The notes under the pieces were generated by a model. The model ran no database searches, had not been told where the DNA came from, and saw nothing but the letters and a program-made list of their open reading frames with translations. Shown here piece after piece: positions 17,377 through 26,443 of a DNA stretch of 64,000 nucleotides. Origin of the DNA: Mycobacterium marinum (GTDB taxonomy: Bacteria > Actinomycetota > Actinomycetes > Mycobacteriales > Mycobacteriaceae). The first letter of the stretch is position 1. Every line of letters starts with the position of its first letter. The DNA lies in assembly GCF_003391395.1 (NCBI RefSeq), contig NZ_CP024190.1:4588001-4652000 (forward strand), written 5' to 3'. The translations under genes and the position numbers were made by a program.

Positions 17377-18012
17377 ATGGCAGCGTCCGCCCCGGACGAG
17401 CAGACCGCGACCCCGAATCGTCGCAGCCAGCAAAAGTCCGATCGGCGTTTGCAGCTGTTATCGGCGGCCGAGCGACTGTTCGCCGAGCGCGGCTTTCTGG
17501 CCGTACGACTCGAAGACATCGGCGCCGCGGCCGGTATCAGCGGTCCTGCGATCTACCGGCACTTCCCCAACAAAGAGTCACTACTGGTCGAGTTGCTAGT
17601 CGGAATCAGCTCCCGGCTGCTCGCCGGTGCCCGTCAGGTGACCACCAACAGCAATGACGCTGCCGCCGCTCTGGACGGTTTGATCGATTTCCATCTCGAC
17701 TTCGCCTTGGGCGAACCGGACCTCATCCGGATCCAGGACCGCGACCTCGGGCACCTGCCCGCGGCGGCCGAACGCCAGGTGCGCAAAGCCCAGCGGCAGT
17801 ACGTGGAGATCTGGGTGGGCGTGCTGCGCCAACTGGATCCCGGCCTGGCCGAATCCGACGCCCGGCTGATGGCGCACGCCGCGTTCGGCTTGCTCAATTC
17901 CACGCCACACAGCATGAAGTCAGCCGATACCAAGTCGGCGTGTGCACCCCATTCCCGCGCCGTGATGCGGGCGATGACCGTCGCCGCGCTAACGGTCGAC
18001 GTGGGAGCCTAA
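17377..18012 (+). CDS. bkaR: TetR-family repressor BkaR of branched-chain keto acid catabolism
   Basis: A 211-residue TetR regulator (Rv2506 counterpart, described as BkaR). The N-terminal helix-turn-helix is clear: LLSAAERLFAERGFLAVRLE followed by IGAAAGISGPAIYRHFPNKE. The C-terminal ligand-binding domain is variable; the effector is presumably a CoA intermediate of the pathway, but this is not visible. The ATG at 17377 follows GGACGGAGG; a GTG at 17347 in the same frame has no ribosome-binding site and is less likely. It is transcribed divergently from fadD35, with the shared operator between. Confidence 0.93.
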   Translation: MAASAPDEQTATPNRRSQQKSDRRLQLLSAAERLFAERGFLAVRLEDIGAAAGISGPAIYRHFPNKESLLVELLVGISSRLLAGARQVTTNSNDAAAALDGLIDFHLDFALGEPDLIRIQDRDLGHLPAAAERQVRKAQRQYVEIWVGVLRQLDPGLAESDARLMAHAAFGLLNSTPHSMKSADTKSACAPHSRAVMRAMTVAALTVDVGA

Positions 18013-18242
18013 CGCCGGCCGCGCCGCGCAGCCACAATCGCCTTCACATCACGGGCCGCGCTGAGCGCGCGCTCGGCATCGGCACCTAAGCTCTTGGCGG
18101 AGTCGTGGTGAGCTAGGGAGGCAATGCCGCAGCGCTCGCTCGCGGACATGGCGAGCGGGGCGGCCCGGGGCAACCGGGTACAAAACCGGTCTGGCATCAC
18201 GGCCACGTAGATCTTGGGTACCCTTCAATCCATGAGGTGGGG

Positions 18243-19034
18243 ATGAACGATCCGCGTCGACCCCTGCGGTATGGTCCCCCGCAACCGGGGCCCGGGCCAG
18301 GCTGGCCGCAGGGTCCGGTAAACACGCCGCCCGCCGATCCGGCCTACGCCGACCAAGCGCCCTATGCGCCGACATACGGCGGTCACGTTCCGCAGTGGGC
18401 TCCGGGTCCTTACGACGAGGCCAACCCCACTCAGCAATTGCCGCCACAGTATTGGCAACAGAACCCGGGTCAGCCGGGCGAGGTGCTGCGCGACGGACCG
18501 CCACCGCCGGAAGGCCCGAAGACACCGCGCTGGCTGTGGATCGCGGCCGGCGCGGCGGTGGTCCTGGTCATCGGTTTGGTCATCGCGCTGGTGATCGCGA
18601 ACATCTCAGTCAAGAACCAGACCGCCCTCGAGCCGCTGCCACCGATCGCTGGGCCAAGCTCGACAATCGCGCCCCCCACGACGCGAACCTCACCCACGCC
18701 CAGCAGCAGCCCGGCGCCCACAACGACCAGCGGTTCGGCGACACCGACCACGACGCCTACCGCCGGTGCGATGCAGACCGTCGTGTACACCGTCACCGGC
18801 GAAGGCCGCGCGATCAGCGTCACCTACATGGACACCGGGGACGTCATACAGACCGAATTCAATGTCGCGCTGCCCTGGAGCAAAGAGGTGAGCCTGTCGC
18901 GGTCGGCGAACCATCCGGCGAGCGTCACCATCGTCAACATCGGCCACAACGTGACCTGCTCGGTGACGGTGAGCGGTGTTCAGGTCCGCCAGCGCACCGG
19001 GGTCGGCTTGACCATCTGCGACGCCTCGGGCTAG
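18243..19034 (+). CDS. Proline-rich membrane protein with MmpS-like extracytoplasmic domain
   Basis: A 263-residue bitopic membrane protein (Rv2507 counterpart). The first 95 residues are cytosolic and rich in proline, glutamine and glycine. A single membrane helix follows (about 100-122, WLWIAAGAAVVLVIGLVIAL). Then comes a Thr/Pro/Ser linker and a C-terminal domain of about 85 residues (VVYTVTGEGRAISVTYMDTG to the end) similar to the MmpS family, with two cysteines (VTCSV, TICDASG). MmpS proteins accompany MmpL transporters, but no mmpL gene is adjacent. The ATG at 18243 is preceded by GAGGTGGGG. The stop overlaps that of the convergent MFS gene by four bases. Confidence 0.85.
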   Translation: MNDPRRPLRYGPPQPGPGPGWPQGPVNTPPADPAYADQAPYAPTYGGHVPQWAPGPYDEANPTQQLPPQYWQQNPGQPGEVLRDGPPPPEGPKTPRWLWIAAGAAVVLVIGLVIALVIANISVKNQTALEPLPPIAGPSSTIAPPTTRTSPTPSSSPAPTTTSGSATPTTTPTAGAMQTVVYTVTGEGRAISVTYMDTGDVIQTEFNVALPWSKEVSLSRSANHPASVTIVNIGHNVTCSVTVSGVQVRQRTGVGLTICDASG

Positions 19035-20359
19035 GTCGTCTCGGTCACGACGACACCGCCGTGCCGCGGAACACGCACCACCAGCATTCCCACCAGTCCC
19101 ACCGCCAGCACCAGACAGATGCCGCCCAGTCCGGCTCGGACCGCGCTGAAGATGTCGACAAAGATTGAAAACAGCCACGGCCCGAGGAACGCCACGGCGC
19201 GGCCTGTCATCGTGTACAAGCCGAAGGCCACCCCCTCCTTGCCGTGCGGTGCCATGCGCAACAACAGAGCGCGCGCCGACGACTGCGACGGTCCGATGAA
19301 CAGACACAGCAGCAGCCCGCACACCCAAAAAGCCGTCGCTCCCGACAGCACCATCAGAACGATCGCACTGATCAAGATCGAGGCCAGGGATGCGACGATG
19401 ACCGGCTTGGATCCGACCCGATGGTCAACAAACCCACCGACCACCGCCCCGACCGCGGCCACCACGCTTGCGGCCACACCAAACAGCAGTACATCGGCTT
19501 GAGTCAGCCCGTAGACGTTGACGCCCAGTACCGCCCCGAAGGCGAACATCGCCGCCAGGCCGTCCCGGAAGATCGCGCTGGCGATCAGAAAGTAGACCAG
19601 ATTGCGGTCGCGACGCCATTCCGAACTGATGTCGGCCCACAGCTTTCGGTAGGCACCGAGCATTCTCGTCGCCGGCTGCGGCACCGTGCCGACATCGGGG
19701 AGTCGGTGGGCTACCAGCAACAGCGGCGAGGCCAGCACGGCTAACCAAGCCGCCGCGAGCAGCATCGCGACCCGGATGTTGAAGCCGTCATGCGCCGGCA
19801 ACTGCAGCAAGCCGCGGTGGGCGCCGCTGCCCGCCACGAAGCCCAGATAGATCAATATCAGCAACACAACGCTGCCGACGTATCCCGATGCCCAGCCGAA
19901 ACCCGAGATCCGGCTGGCGGTCGTCGGCGTGGAGAGCTGACGCAGCATCGAGTTGTACGGAACGCTCGCCAGGTCACTGCATGCCGCGGTCGCGGCCAGC
20001 AATGCCAACCCGGCCCACAGGTATCCGGGACTGTCATGGATCAAAAACATCGCGCAGGTCAGCGCCACCGTGACGCTGGTCAGTACGCCCAGGGCCACCC
20101 GGCGGCGGTGCGGGGATTCCACCCATACGCCGACCAGCGGAGCCAGCAACGCGATGGTCAGGCCAGCGGCGGCCGCGGCTCGACCCAGCCAACTGGCCGG
20201 GTCACTGCCTCCGGGCATCCCCTCTCCCACCATGCTGGTCAGGTAGACGGAAAACACAAAGGTCGTCACGATCGCGTTCAAACCGGTCGACCCGCAGTCC
20301 CACAGCGCCCATGCCACCACCCGGGATCGCACAAACGTTCCGGTGGCCGGGTTGGTCAT
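19031..20359 (-). CDS. Major facilitator superfamily transporter
   Basis: A 442-residue polytopic inner-membrane protein with about twelve hydrophobic helices (Rv2508c counterpart). The N-terminal half starts VAWALWDCGSTGLNAIVTTF, and a UMF1/Atg22-like layout is suggested by the WDCGSTG motif and the length. The substrate cannot be predicted. Either ATG at 20359 or GTG at 20368 may be the start; ATG is preferred. It diverges from cmrA, with about 95 bases between. Confidence 0.85.
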   Translation of the reverse strand: MTNPATGTFVRSRVVAWALWDCGSTGLNAIVTTFVFSVYLTSMVGEGMPGGSDPASWLGRAAAAAGLTIALLAPLVGVWVESPHRRRVALGVLTSVTVALTCAMFLIHDSPGYLWAGLALLAATAACSDLASVPYNSMLRQLSTPTTASRISGFGWASGYVGSVVLLILIYLGFVAGSGAHRGLLQLPAHDGFNIRVAMLLAAAWLAVLASPLLLVAHRLPDVGTVPQPATRMLGAYRKLWADISSEWRRDRNLVYFLIASAIFRDGLAAMFAFGAVLGVNVYGLTQADVLLFGVAASVVAAVGAVVGGFVDHRVGSKPVIVASLASILISAIVLMVLSGATAFWVCGLLLCLFIGPSQSSARALLLRMAPHGKEGVAFGLYTMTGRAVAFLGPWLFSIFVDIFSAVRAGLGGICLVLAVGLVGMLVVRVPRHGGVVVTETT

Positions 20360-20454
20360 GCCCGGCACTCTATCTCGCGATTGGCCGCGACCTGCTGCGT
20401 CGGCTCCGCTGCGCTTGTGGTCGTTGTGAAAAGGCCACTGTCTACGATTGGCTC

Positions 20455-21261
20455 ATGCCGATACCTGCGCCCAGTCCCGACGCACGTGCCGTTGTTACCG
20501 GAGCTTCGCAAAACATCGGCGAAGCGCTGGCCACCGAGTTGGCCGCGCGGGGGCACAACCTGATCGTCACCGCGCGCCGCGAATCGCTGCTGAACGAGCT
20601 CGCCGCCCGGCTGACCGACAAGTACCGCGTCACCGTCGAAGTCCGGCCGGCAGATCTCGCCGACCCACAGGAACGCACCAAGCTGACCGACGAACTCGCC
20701 GCGCGACCCATCTCGATCCTGTGCGCCAACGCCGGCACCGCGACGTTCGGTCCGGTCGCATCGCTGGACCCGGCGGGCGAAAAGGCGCAGGTGCAGCTCA
20801 ATGCCGTCGCCGTGCACGACCTCACCTTGGCGGTGCTGCCGGGCATGATCGAGCGCAGGGCCGGCGGGATCTTGATTTCCGGTTCGGCGGCCGGCAACTC
20901 GCCGATCCCCTACAACGCGACCTATGCCGCCACCAAAGCCTTCGCAAACACCTTCAGCGAATCGCTGCGCGGTGAGCTGCGCGGCTCCGGAGTGCACGTC
21001 ACCTTGCTGGCCCCGGGGCCGGTACGCACCGACCTGCCCGACGCCAGTGAAGCCTCGCTGGTCGAACGGCTGGTACCCGATTTCTTGTGGATCTCCACCG
21101 AACACACCGCCCAGGTTTCATTGGACGCCTTGGCCCGCAACAAGATGCGCGTCGTTCCCGGCCTGACCTCGAAAGCCATGTCGGTGGCCAGTCAGTACGC
21201 TCCCCGGGCCATCGTGGCACCCATCGTGGGCGGCTTCTACAAGAAGCTCGGGGACGGCTAG
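20455..21261 (+). CDS. cmrA: Short-chain reductase CmrA of mycolic acid synthesis
   Basis: A 268-residue SDR (Rv2509 counterpart, same length). It reduces the beta-keto group of the mycolate precursor after Pks13 condensation. NAD(P) motif TGASQNIG (residues 15-22), CANAG, catalytic serine in LISGSAAG (about 142) and the catalytic pair in YAATK (Tyr157, Lys161). The upstream in-frame extension to 20311 lies opposite the MFS gene and is rejected. A TACGAT hexamer at 20442-20447 ends seven bases before the ATG, so the transcript may be leaderless. Confidence 0.92.
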   Translation: MPIPAPSPDARAVVTGASQNIGEALATELAARGHNLIVTARRESLLNELAARLTDKYRVTVEVRPADLADPQERTKLTDELAARPISILCANAGTATFGPVASLDPAGEKAQVQLNAVAVHDLTLAVLPGMIERRAGGILISGSAAGNSPIPYNATYAATKAFANTFSESLRGELRGSGVHVTLLAPGPVRTDLPDASEASLVERLVPDFLWISTEHTAQVSLDALARNKMRVVPGLTSKAMSVASQYAPRAIVAPIVGGFYKKLGDG

Positions 21262-21264
21262 GCG

Positions 21265-22872
21265 TTACTTGCGCCGCCGCCGCCCGGTACCGAAGATGCT
21301 GCGGGTGAACTCTCGTGCGGCGGTGTTGATCGCGCTCTTCACGGTGGGATTCTTGAGCACTTCTTCCCACAACGGAGGTCCCTGCGGCTCCACGGGCGTC
21401 GGCATCGGCGGCAAGTCGAAGTCCTGCGGCCAGGGCAGCGGGTCGTATTTTCCTCGTGGGGGCTGAGGCGCCGTTGTGGGTGGCTCCGCCGCCTCGGTCG
21501 CCGGCGCGTACTTGGCGCTCAATATCTCGTGGGCCGATTCCCGGTCGATGGTCTGGCCGTAGACGGCCTGCAGTGGGCTGGCCTGGGCCACAGCGCGGAT
21601 CGCCTCGGAGCCGATAGCACCCATCAGCGACCGCGGCGCGCGCATGCGGGTCCACGCCACCGGCGTCGGCACCCCCTTTTCGGAGAGCACCGTGACGACG
21701 GCCTCGCCGATTCCCAGCGAGGTCAGCGCGGACTCCAGGTCATAGACATCGGTTTTCGGGTAGGTGCGTACGGTCTTGGTCAGCGCCTTGTGATCGTCGG
21801 GGGTGAATGCCCGCAACGCGTGCTGAACCCGGGCGCCGAGCTGGGACAGCACGTCCTTGGGCAGGTCGGTCGGCAATTGGGTGCAAAAGAACACCCCGAC
21901 GCCCTTGGAGCGAATCAGCTTGACGGTTTGCTCGACCTGCTCCAGGAAGGCTTTGGAGGCGTCGCTGAACAGCAAGTGCGCCTCGTCGAAGAAGAACACC
22001 AGCTTCGGCTTGTCCAGATCCCCCACCTCGGGCAGATAGGTGAACAGGTCGGCCAGCACCCACATCAGGAAGGTGGAGAACAACACCGGGCGCAGGGACT
22101 GACTCCCCAGCTCGAGCAGAGAGATGATGCCCCGGCCCTGGCCGTCGACACGAAGCAGGTCATCGGGTCTGAGTTCCGGCTCGCCGAAGAAGCTGTCGGC
22201 GCCTTCGGCCTCCAGGTTGACCAACGCCCGAAGAATGACGCCGGCCGTCGTCGGAGATACCGCGCCAAGAGATTTCAGCTCGGCCTTGCCCTCATCACTG
22301 ATCAGATGCGTGATGACCGCACGCAGGTCTTTGAGGTCCAGCAGCGGAAGTTCCCGCTGGTCGGCCCAGTGAAAGATCAGTCCAAGCGTCGATTCCTGGG
22401 TGGCGTTAAGTCCCAACACCTTTGCCAGCAGGATCGGGCCGAAGCTGGAAATGGTGGCGCGCACCGGAACGCCCACCCCGCCGGCACCCAGCGACAGGAA
22501 CTCCACCGGAAATGCGGTGGGCGTCCACGCATCCCCGGTCTCTTCGGCCCGCGCCGCCAGCTTGTCATCGGTCTGCCCGGCTCGAGACAGGCCGGACAGG
22601 TCTCCCTTCACGTCGGCCATCAGCACGGACACCCCTGCCGCGCTGAGTTGCTCGGCGATCAGCTGCAGCGTCTTGGTTTTTCCGGTACCGGTGGCCCCAG
22701 CTACCAGACCGTGCCGGTTGACAGTGGCCAGCGGAATGCGAATCTGTGCAGCTGGGTCCGCCTCGCCATCGATCACGACGCTGCCCAGCTGAAGCGCTTG
22801 ACCGTCCACGTCGTAGCCGGCTGCGATCCGCTGCGCCGGCCCCACCTGCCCGTCGGGCCCATCGGTACTCAT
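21265..22872 (-). CDS. HerA-like / DUF853 family ATPase
   Basis: A 535-residue FtsK/HerA-superfamily P-loop ATPase (Rv2510c counterpart). Walker A is GATGTGKT (59-66) and Walker B is KLVFFFDEAHLLF (around 250). Typical DUF853 segments include VLMADVKGDLSGLSRAG and FFCTQLPTDLPKDVLSQLGARVQHAL. The C-terminus is proline-rich and then basic (TGRRRRK). Family members are proposed to translocate or process DNA, but the mycobacterial protein is uncharacterised to my knowledge. It is convergent with cmrA (three bases between) and divergent from orn. Confidence 0.88.
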   Translation of the reverse strand: MSTDGPDGQVGPAQRIAAGYDVDGQALQLGSVVIDGEADPAAQIRIPLATVNRHGLVAGATGTGKTKTLQLIAEQLSAAGVSVLMADVKGDLSGLSRAGQTDDKLAARAEETGDAWTPTAFPVEFLSLGAGGVGVPVRATISSFGPILLAKVLGLNATQESTLGLIFHWADQRELPLLDLKDLRAVITHLISDEGKAELKSLGAVSPTTAGVILRALVNLEAEGADSFFGEPELRPDDLLRVDGQGRGIISLLELGSQSLRPVLFSTFLMWVLADLFTYLPEVGDLDKPKLVFFFDEAHLLFSDASKAFLEQVEQTVKLIRSKGVGVFFCTQLPTDLPKDVLSQLGARVQHALRAFTPDDHKALTKTVRTYPKTDVYDLESALTSLGIGEAVVTVLSEKGVPTPVAWTRMRAPRSLMGAIGSEAIRAVAQASPLQAVYGQTIDRESAHEILSAKYAPATEAAEPPTTAPQPPRGKYDPLPWPQDFDLPPMPTPVEPQGPPLWEEVLKNPTVKSAINTAAREFTRSIFGTGRRRRK

Positions 22873-22986
22873 CGTTGCCGCGCCCCCTTTTCCCAGTGGT
22901 TCCGGCGTGCAGTTGGGGAAAGCATCACACTACTTTGCCGGGGGCAGGCGGGGTGCGAGCCGGGCGTGGGCCTTAGTCTGAGCGCT

Positions 22987-23634
22987 GTGCGTGAGGAATT
23001 GGTATGGATCGACTGTGAAATGACCGGACTGGATCTTGGGTCGGACAAGTTGATCGAGATCGCCGCACTGGTCACCGATGCCGACCTAAACATCCTGGGA
23101 GACGGCGTGGACGTAGTGATCCACGCCGACGACGCCGCGTTGTCCTCGATGGTCGACGTGGTCGCCGACATGCACTCGCGCTCCGGGCTGACCGAAGAGG
23201 TGCGGGCATCCACGGTCGACATGGCCACCGCCGAGGCGATGGTGCTCGACTACATCGGTGAACATGTGAAGCAACCCAAGACAGCGCCCCTGGCCGGGAA
23301 CTCGATCGCCACCGACCGCTCGTTCATCGCCCGCGACATGCCGGCGCTGGACGCATTTCTGCACTACCGGATGATCGATGTCAGCTCCATCAAGGAACTG
23401 TGCCGGCGCTGGTATCCGCGTATCTACTTCGGACAGCCGCCCAAAGGGCTGGCGCACCGGGCGCTAGCCGACATCCACGAATCCATCCGGGAGCTGCAGT
23501 ATTACCGGCGTACCGCATTCGTACCCCAGCCGGGGCCCACTACCAGCGAAATCACCGCGGTAGTCGCCGATCTTCAGGGCGCGGACGACGCACCGGAGAC
23601 AACCGATTCGGCCCAGGAGCGTCCGAGCGGCTAG
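22987..23634 (+). CDS. orn: Oligoribonuclease
   Basis: A 215-residue DEDDh 3'-5' exoribonuclease that degrades diribonucleotides and the c-di-GMP product pGpG (Rv2511 counterpart, same length). Catalytic acids are visible in VWIDCEMTGLD (Asp9, Glu11), NSIATDRSF (Asp) and HRALADIHESI (His and Asp). The start is GTG at 22987; a very long upstream open frame merely runs antisense to the HerA-like gene. TAGTCT at 22974-22979 ends seven bases before the GTG, so a leaderless transcript is possible. Confidence 0.95.
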   Translation: MREELVWIDCEMTGLDLGSDKLIEIAALVTDADLNILGDGVDVVIHADDAALSSMVDVVADMHSRSGLTEEVRASTVDMATAEAMVLDYIGEHVKQPKTAPLAGNSIATDRSFIARDMPALDAFLHYRMIDVSSIKELCRRWYPRIYFGQPPKGLAHRALADIHESIRELQYYRRTAFVPQPGPTTSEITAVVADLQGADDAPETTDSAQERPSG

Positions 23635-23683
23635 TATCGACGTCGCCGTTGGTTAGTCCCCGTTGGGGGCGGGCGACGGCCAT

Positions 23684-23760
23684 GGTGAGTGTAGTTCAGT
23701 TGGTAGAGCACCAGGTTGTGATCCTGGGGGTCGCGGGTTCGAGTCCCGTCACTCACCCCA
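23684..23760 (+). tRNA. tRNA-His (GUG anticodon)
   Basis: A complete cloverleaf: acceptor GTGAGTG paired with CACTCAC, the extra 5' G (23684) opposite C73, as expected for tRNA-His, and an encoded CCA at the end. The D-loop is AGTTCAGTTGGTAGAGC, the anticodon loop TTGTGAT within CCAGG/CCTGG, and the T arm GCGGGTTCGAGTCCCGT. It lies about 50 bases after orn, as in M. tuberculosis. Confidence 0.97.
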
Positions 23761-23762
23761 CT

Positions 23763-23800
23763 GGTCAGAGGGCGTTTCCCGCCCTCTGACCTTTTGTTTT
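23763..23800 (+). terminator. Intrinsic terminator after tRNA-His
   Basis: GGTCAGAGGGC (23763-23773) and GCCCTCTGACC (23781-23791) form a perfect 11-base stem with a 7-base loop, followed directly by TTTTGTTTT. It ends the orn/tRNA-His transcript. Confidence 0.92.
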
Positions 23801-23820
23801 GGATGGCCCTCGAGACGCCC

Positions 23821-24522
23821 TCATGACGCCGTTGGAGACCCGGAGCCGGTTTGGGTGTCTGCGCGCATCTCGTGGATTCGTTGCGATCTGGCCAAGATCA
23901 GGCCGCTGACCAGCAGCACCCACGCGGGAAACATCAGCGTCACCCACATGCTGACGTCACTGACGGTCAACAGGGCCGCGGCGGCCAGGTAACTGATTCC
24001 GGCCAGCCAGCGCGGCATCAAGCCGGTCCGCAGCCAGATCGTCGCCAGCGAGATCATGAACACCGCCGCCATCCGCAGCGCGTAGGTCTTGCTGGCAGTC
24101 AGCACCACCGCCTTGCCAAACCTGACCACCTCGGCATGCGCGGCCGGGTCGACGACATTGGCATTGCTGGCCACCAGCCCGGCCGACGCCGCCGTCATGA
24201 CGAAGATCATCGCCAAGAACAGCAAGCCGCTGCCCAGAAACACCGTCGCGAAAAACCGGTCCTCATAGCGGCCGAAGCCATCACGCACCACCCCGATGAA
24301 CCACAAGAAGCTGATCCCCGCAAACGGCATCAGCACGGCAGCGGTCGCGATCCCGCCGTGCTCGTTGTTGAGCCAGCCCGCGGTATCCCCCTCTCCCTCA
24401 GGCATTCTGGTGCGAATCAGGATGATGACGGCGCCGAACAACAGCGCAAAGACCACTCCGGCCAGCGCCGCGGCTCGGGGGGTCGTCAACGGGTGCAGTG
24501 ATGCCTGCGGTGGTGGATGCAC
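23821..24522 (-). CDS. Polytopic membrane protein of unknown function
   Basis: A 233-residue membrane protein with about six hydrophobic helices (for example ALAGVVFALLFGAVIILI, AAVLMPFAGISFLWFIGVV, FLGSGLLFLAMIFVMTA and WVTLMFPAWVLLVSGLIL). No cysteine-rich or catalytic motif is visible, and no family is recognised with confidence. It is convergent with the tRNA-His transcript and lies downstream of the TetR gene on the same strand, with about 130 bases between. It might be co-regulated with the mce locus, but nothing in the sequence shows this. Confidence 0.75.
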   Translation of the reverse strand: MHPPPQASLHPLTTPRAAALAGVVFALLFGAVIILIRTRMPEGEGDTAGWLNNEHGGIATAAVLMPFAGISFLWFIGVVRDGFGRYEDRFFATVFLGSGLLFLAMIFVMTAASAGLVASNANVVDPAAHAEVVRFGKAVVLTASKTYALRMAAVFMISLATIWLRTGLMPRWLAGISYLAAAALLTVSDVSMWVTLMFPAWVLLVSGLILARSQRIHEMRADTQTGSGSPTAS

Positions 24523-24654
24523 GGCCTCATCCTTTCAAAGCTGCACGCACTGGCGCGGGGGTTTGAGCCGCTCCCGCTTGGACGCACCCAAATATCTTGG
24601 CGTACCACGAAGTTGGGCTCCGCTTCGCGACCCGACGGGAGATGCCTGATCGTA

Positions 24655-25275
24655 TTACCGGAATCCGGCGAGCGCGATCCGCAACGCTTGGTCCATCTGG
24701 ACGTGAAAGATCGGGCTGGACGGCGGATCCGTGCTCAGCCAGCGATCGAATACGAATTTCACTGTGCCCAGGCTGGTGTGGACCAGCAATGCCGGTCGAA
24801 TGTCGATGCGCGCGTCGACTCCCATTCGGGAAGCGACGTGCTCGATGAACTGGTGCTGGTCGTCTTCGCTCACCAAAGCCGACTTGCTCAACAGGTAGGG
24901 AGCGGTCGCGATCGCCCGGCGCCAGGTATCCAGTTTGAGATCACCGGCGTCCCTGGCGTAGCTGACGAACAACGCGATCAAAGCCTCGACCGCGGATTCA
25001 TCCGCGGGCCAGCTGCGGTAGGAGCTGACGATCTCGGTGATGGCCTGCCGGACCGGATCGACCAGCAGTCCCTCCTTGGTGGGGGCGTGCCGAAAGTAGG
25101 TGCTGATGGAGACTCCAGCCGCCGCGGCAATGTCTTCGGTCGTCACCGCATCGAATCCACGCTCGGCAAAGAGTCGGTGGGCGGTCTGCTGAATCAGCGA
25201 AAACAACTCGGCGCGCCGCCGGTCTCGCAGCGAACCAATGTTTGCTGGGTTCATACCATCACCCTCGGACGCCAT
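24655..25275 (-). CDS. TetR-family regulator divergent from the mce operon
   Basis: A 206-residue TetR protein with the helix-turn-helix IQQTAHRLFAERGFDAVTTE and IAAAAGVSISTYFRHAPTKEG near residues 30-65, and a C-terminal domain of the AcrR-like MftR/TetR_C type. Start is the first codon at 25275 or an ATG at 25254. It is divergent from yrbEA with about 300 bases between, the usual arrangement for local regulators of mce operons such as mce3R. Regulation of the adjacent mce operon is inferred from position. Confidence 0.85.
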   Translation of the reverse strand: MASEGDGMNPANIGSLRDRRRAELFSLIQQTAHRLFAERGFDAVTTEDIAAAAGVSISTYFRHAPTKEGLLVDPVRQAITEIVSSYRSWPADESAVEALIALFVSYARDAGDLKLDTWRRAIATAPYLLSKSALVSEDDQHQFIEHVASRMGVDARIDIRPALLVHTSLGTVKFVFDRWLSTDPPSSPIFHVQMDQALRIALAGFR

Positions 25276-25340
25276 CCCGGAACAGCAAGGCGATTATGCC
25301 TTCCGCGCTGATGGTAGATCATCGCGGATGAACGTTTCTA

Positions 25341-25374
25341 CACTATTGAAAGTGCCTATCGACTAGGCTAGCGT
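25341..25374 (+). promoter_or_regulatory. Candidate promoter of the mce operon with overlapping dyad
   Basis: TTGAAA (25346-25351), a 17-base spacer and TAGCGT (25369-25374) form a good SigA-type promoter reading toward yrbEA, giving a leader of about 190 bases. A small dyad CACT-ATTGAA-AGTG (25341-25354) overlaps the -35, a place where the divergent TetR could block transcription. Both are predictions from pattern alone. The rest of the 25276-25572 gap shows no gene. Confidence 0.4.
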
Positions 25375-25572
25375 GTTACCGCATACCGTACTGAGCTGCA
25401 GAGTCGCGGAACCCGAGCGCGCAACCCAAGGCAAGACTCGCTCCATGGCGCCCGATAACTTCTGCTGGACGATGTAGGACAAAAGCGGTGGGGAGGGCGC
25501 CAATGGAGTCGGGCGCTAGCACGCGATGAGGCGCGGCTTGGGTTTGCTCACGACGCCGTTGGTTGCACCGCG

Positions 25573-26442
25573 ATGACCACCCAACCCGAGCCCGCACTGC
25601 TCGGTTCACGCAATGACGACGGCGTTGCCGCCATCGGTGACTGGGCCGCCGGCTACGTTAGGCGCCACCCACTAGCCGCACTCACCACCGTCGGTCAACA
25701 GTTCGTCCTCGGGGTGCGCACCATCCAATACTTCTTCGTCGATCTGGTCACCGGCCGCTTCCAGTGGCAAGAGTTCGTCCGCCAAGGCGCCTTCATGGCA
25801 GGGACCGCGGTGCTGCCGACGATCCTGGTTTCGCTGCCGATCAGCGTCACGTTGTCGATTCAGTTCGCGCTGCTCGCCGGCCAGGTCGGGGCAACCTCCC
25901 TAGCCGGAGCCGCCAGCGGCCTGGCGGTCATCCGGCAAGGAGCCTCGCTGGTGGCGGCCGTCCTGATGGCGTCGGCTGTCGGATCGGCCATCACCGCCGA
26001 CCTAGGTTCGCGAACGATGCGCGAAGAGACCGACGCCATGGAAGTCATGGGCGTATCGGTGATCCGGCGCCTGGTGGTGCCGCGCTTTGCCGCCGCGATC
26101 ATGATCGGTGTCGCGCTGACCGGTGTCGTGTGCTTCGTCGGCTTTTTCGCCAGCTACATGTTCAACGTGTACTTCCAGAACGGGGCACCGGGCAGCTTCG
26201 TGGCAACGTTCGCGTCTTTCGCGACGACCGACGACATGTTTCTGGCGCTGTTCAAGGCCGTCATCTTCGGCGCCATCGTGGCGGTCGTATCGGCCCAGAA
26301 GGGCCTGTCCACCAAGGGCGGGCCGACGGGCGTGGCGAACTCGGTGAACGCGGCGGTCGTCGAGTCGATCCTGGTGCTGATGATCGTCAACGTCTCGATC
26401 AGCCAGTTGCACGTCATGCTGGCTCCCCGGACGGGGCTGTGA
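25573..26442 (+). CDS. YrbE-type permease, first of the mce operon (YrbEA)
   Basis: A 289-residue inner-membrane permease subunit of an Mce transporter (MlaE/YrbE family), one of two that pair with the Mkl ATPase encoded elsewhere. It has about five to six membrane helices, and the conserved cytoplasmic coupling motif appears as MREETDAMEVMGVSVIRR (about 150-167). The start ATG at 25573 is accepted for its length, typical for YrbEA. First gene of an eight-gene set with intergenic gaps of at most 24 bases. Mce systems import lipids such as fatty acids or sterols; the substrate here is unknown. Confidence 0.93.
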   Translation: MTTQPEPALLGSRNDDGVAAIGDWAAGYVRRHPLAALTTVGQQFVLGVRTIQYFFVDLVTGRFQWQEFVRQGAFMAGTAVLPTILVSLPISVTLSIQFALLAGQVGATSLAGAASGLAVIRQGASLVAAVLMASAVGSAITADLGSRTMREETDAMEVMGVSVIRRLVVPRFAAAIMIGVALTGVVCFVGFFASYMFNVYFQNGAPGSFVATFASFATTDDMFLALFKAVIFGAIVAVVSAQKGLSTKGGPTGVANSVNAAVVESILVLMIVNVSISQLHVMLAPRTGL

Positions 26443-26443
26443 C

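Noticed and set aside
21529..22986. Long in-frame extension upstream of orn
   Set aside because: It lies antisense to the HerA-like ATPase gene; Orn homologues start at the GTG at 22987.
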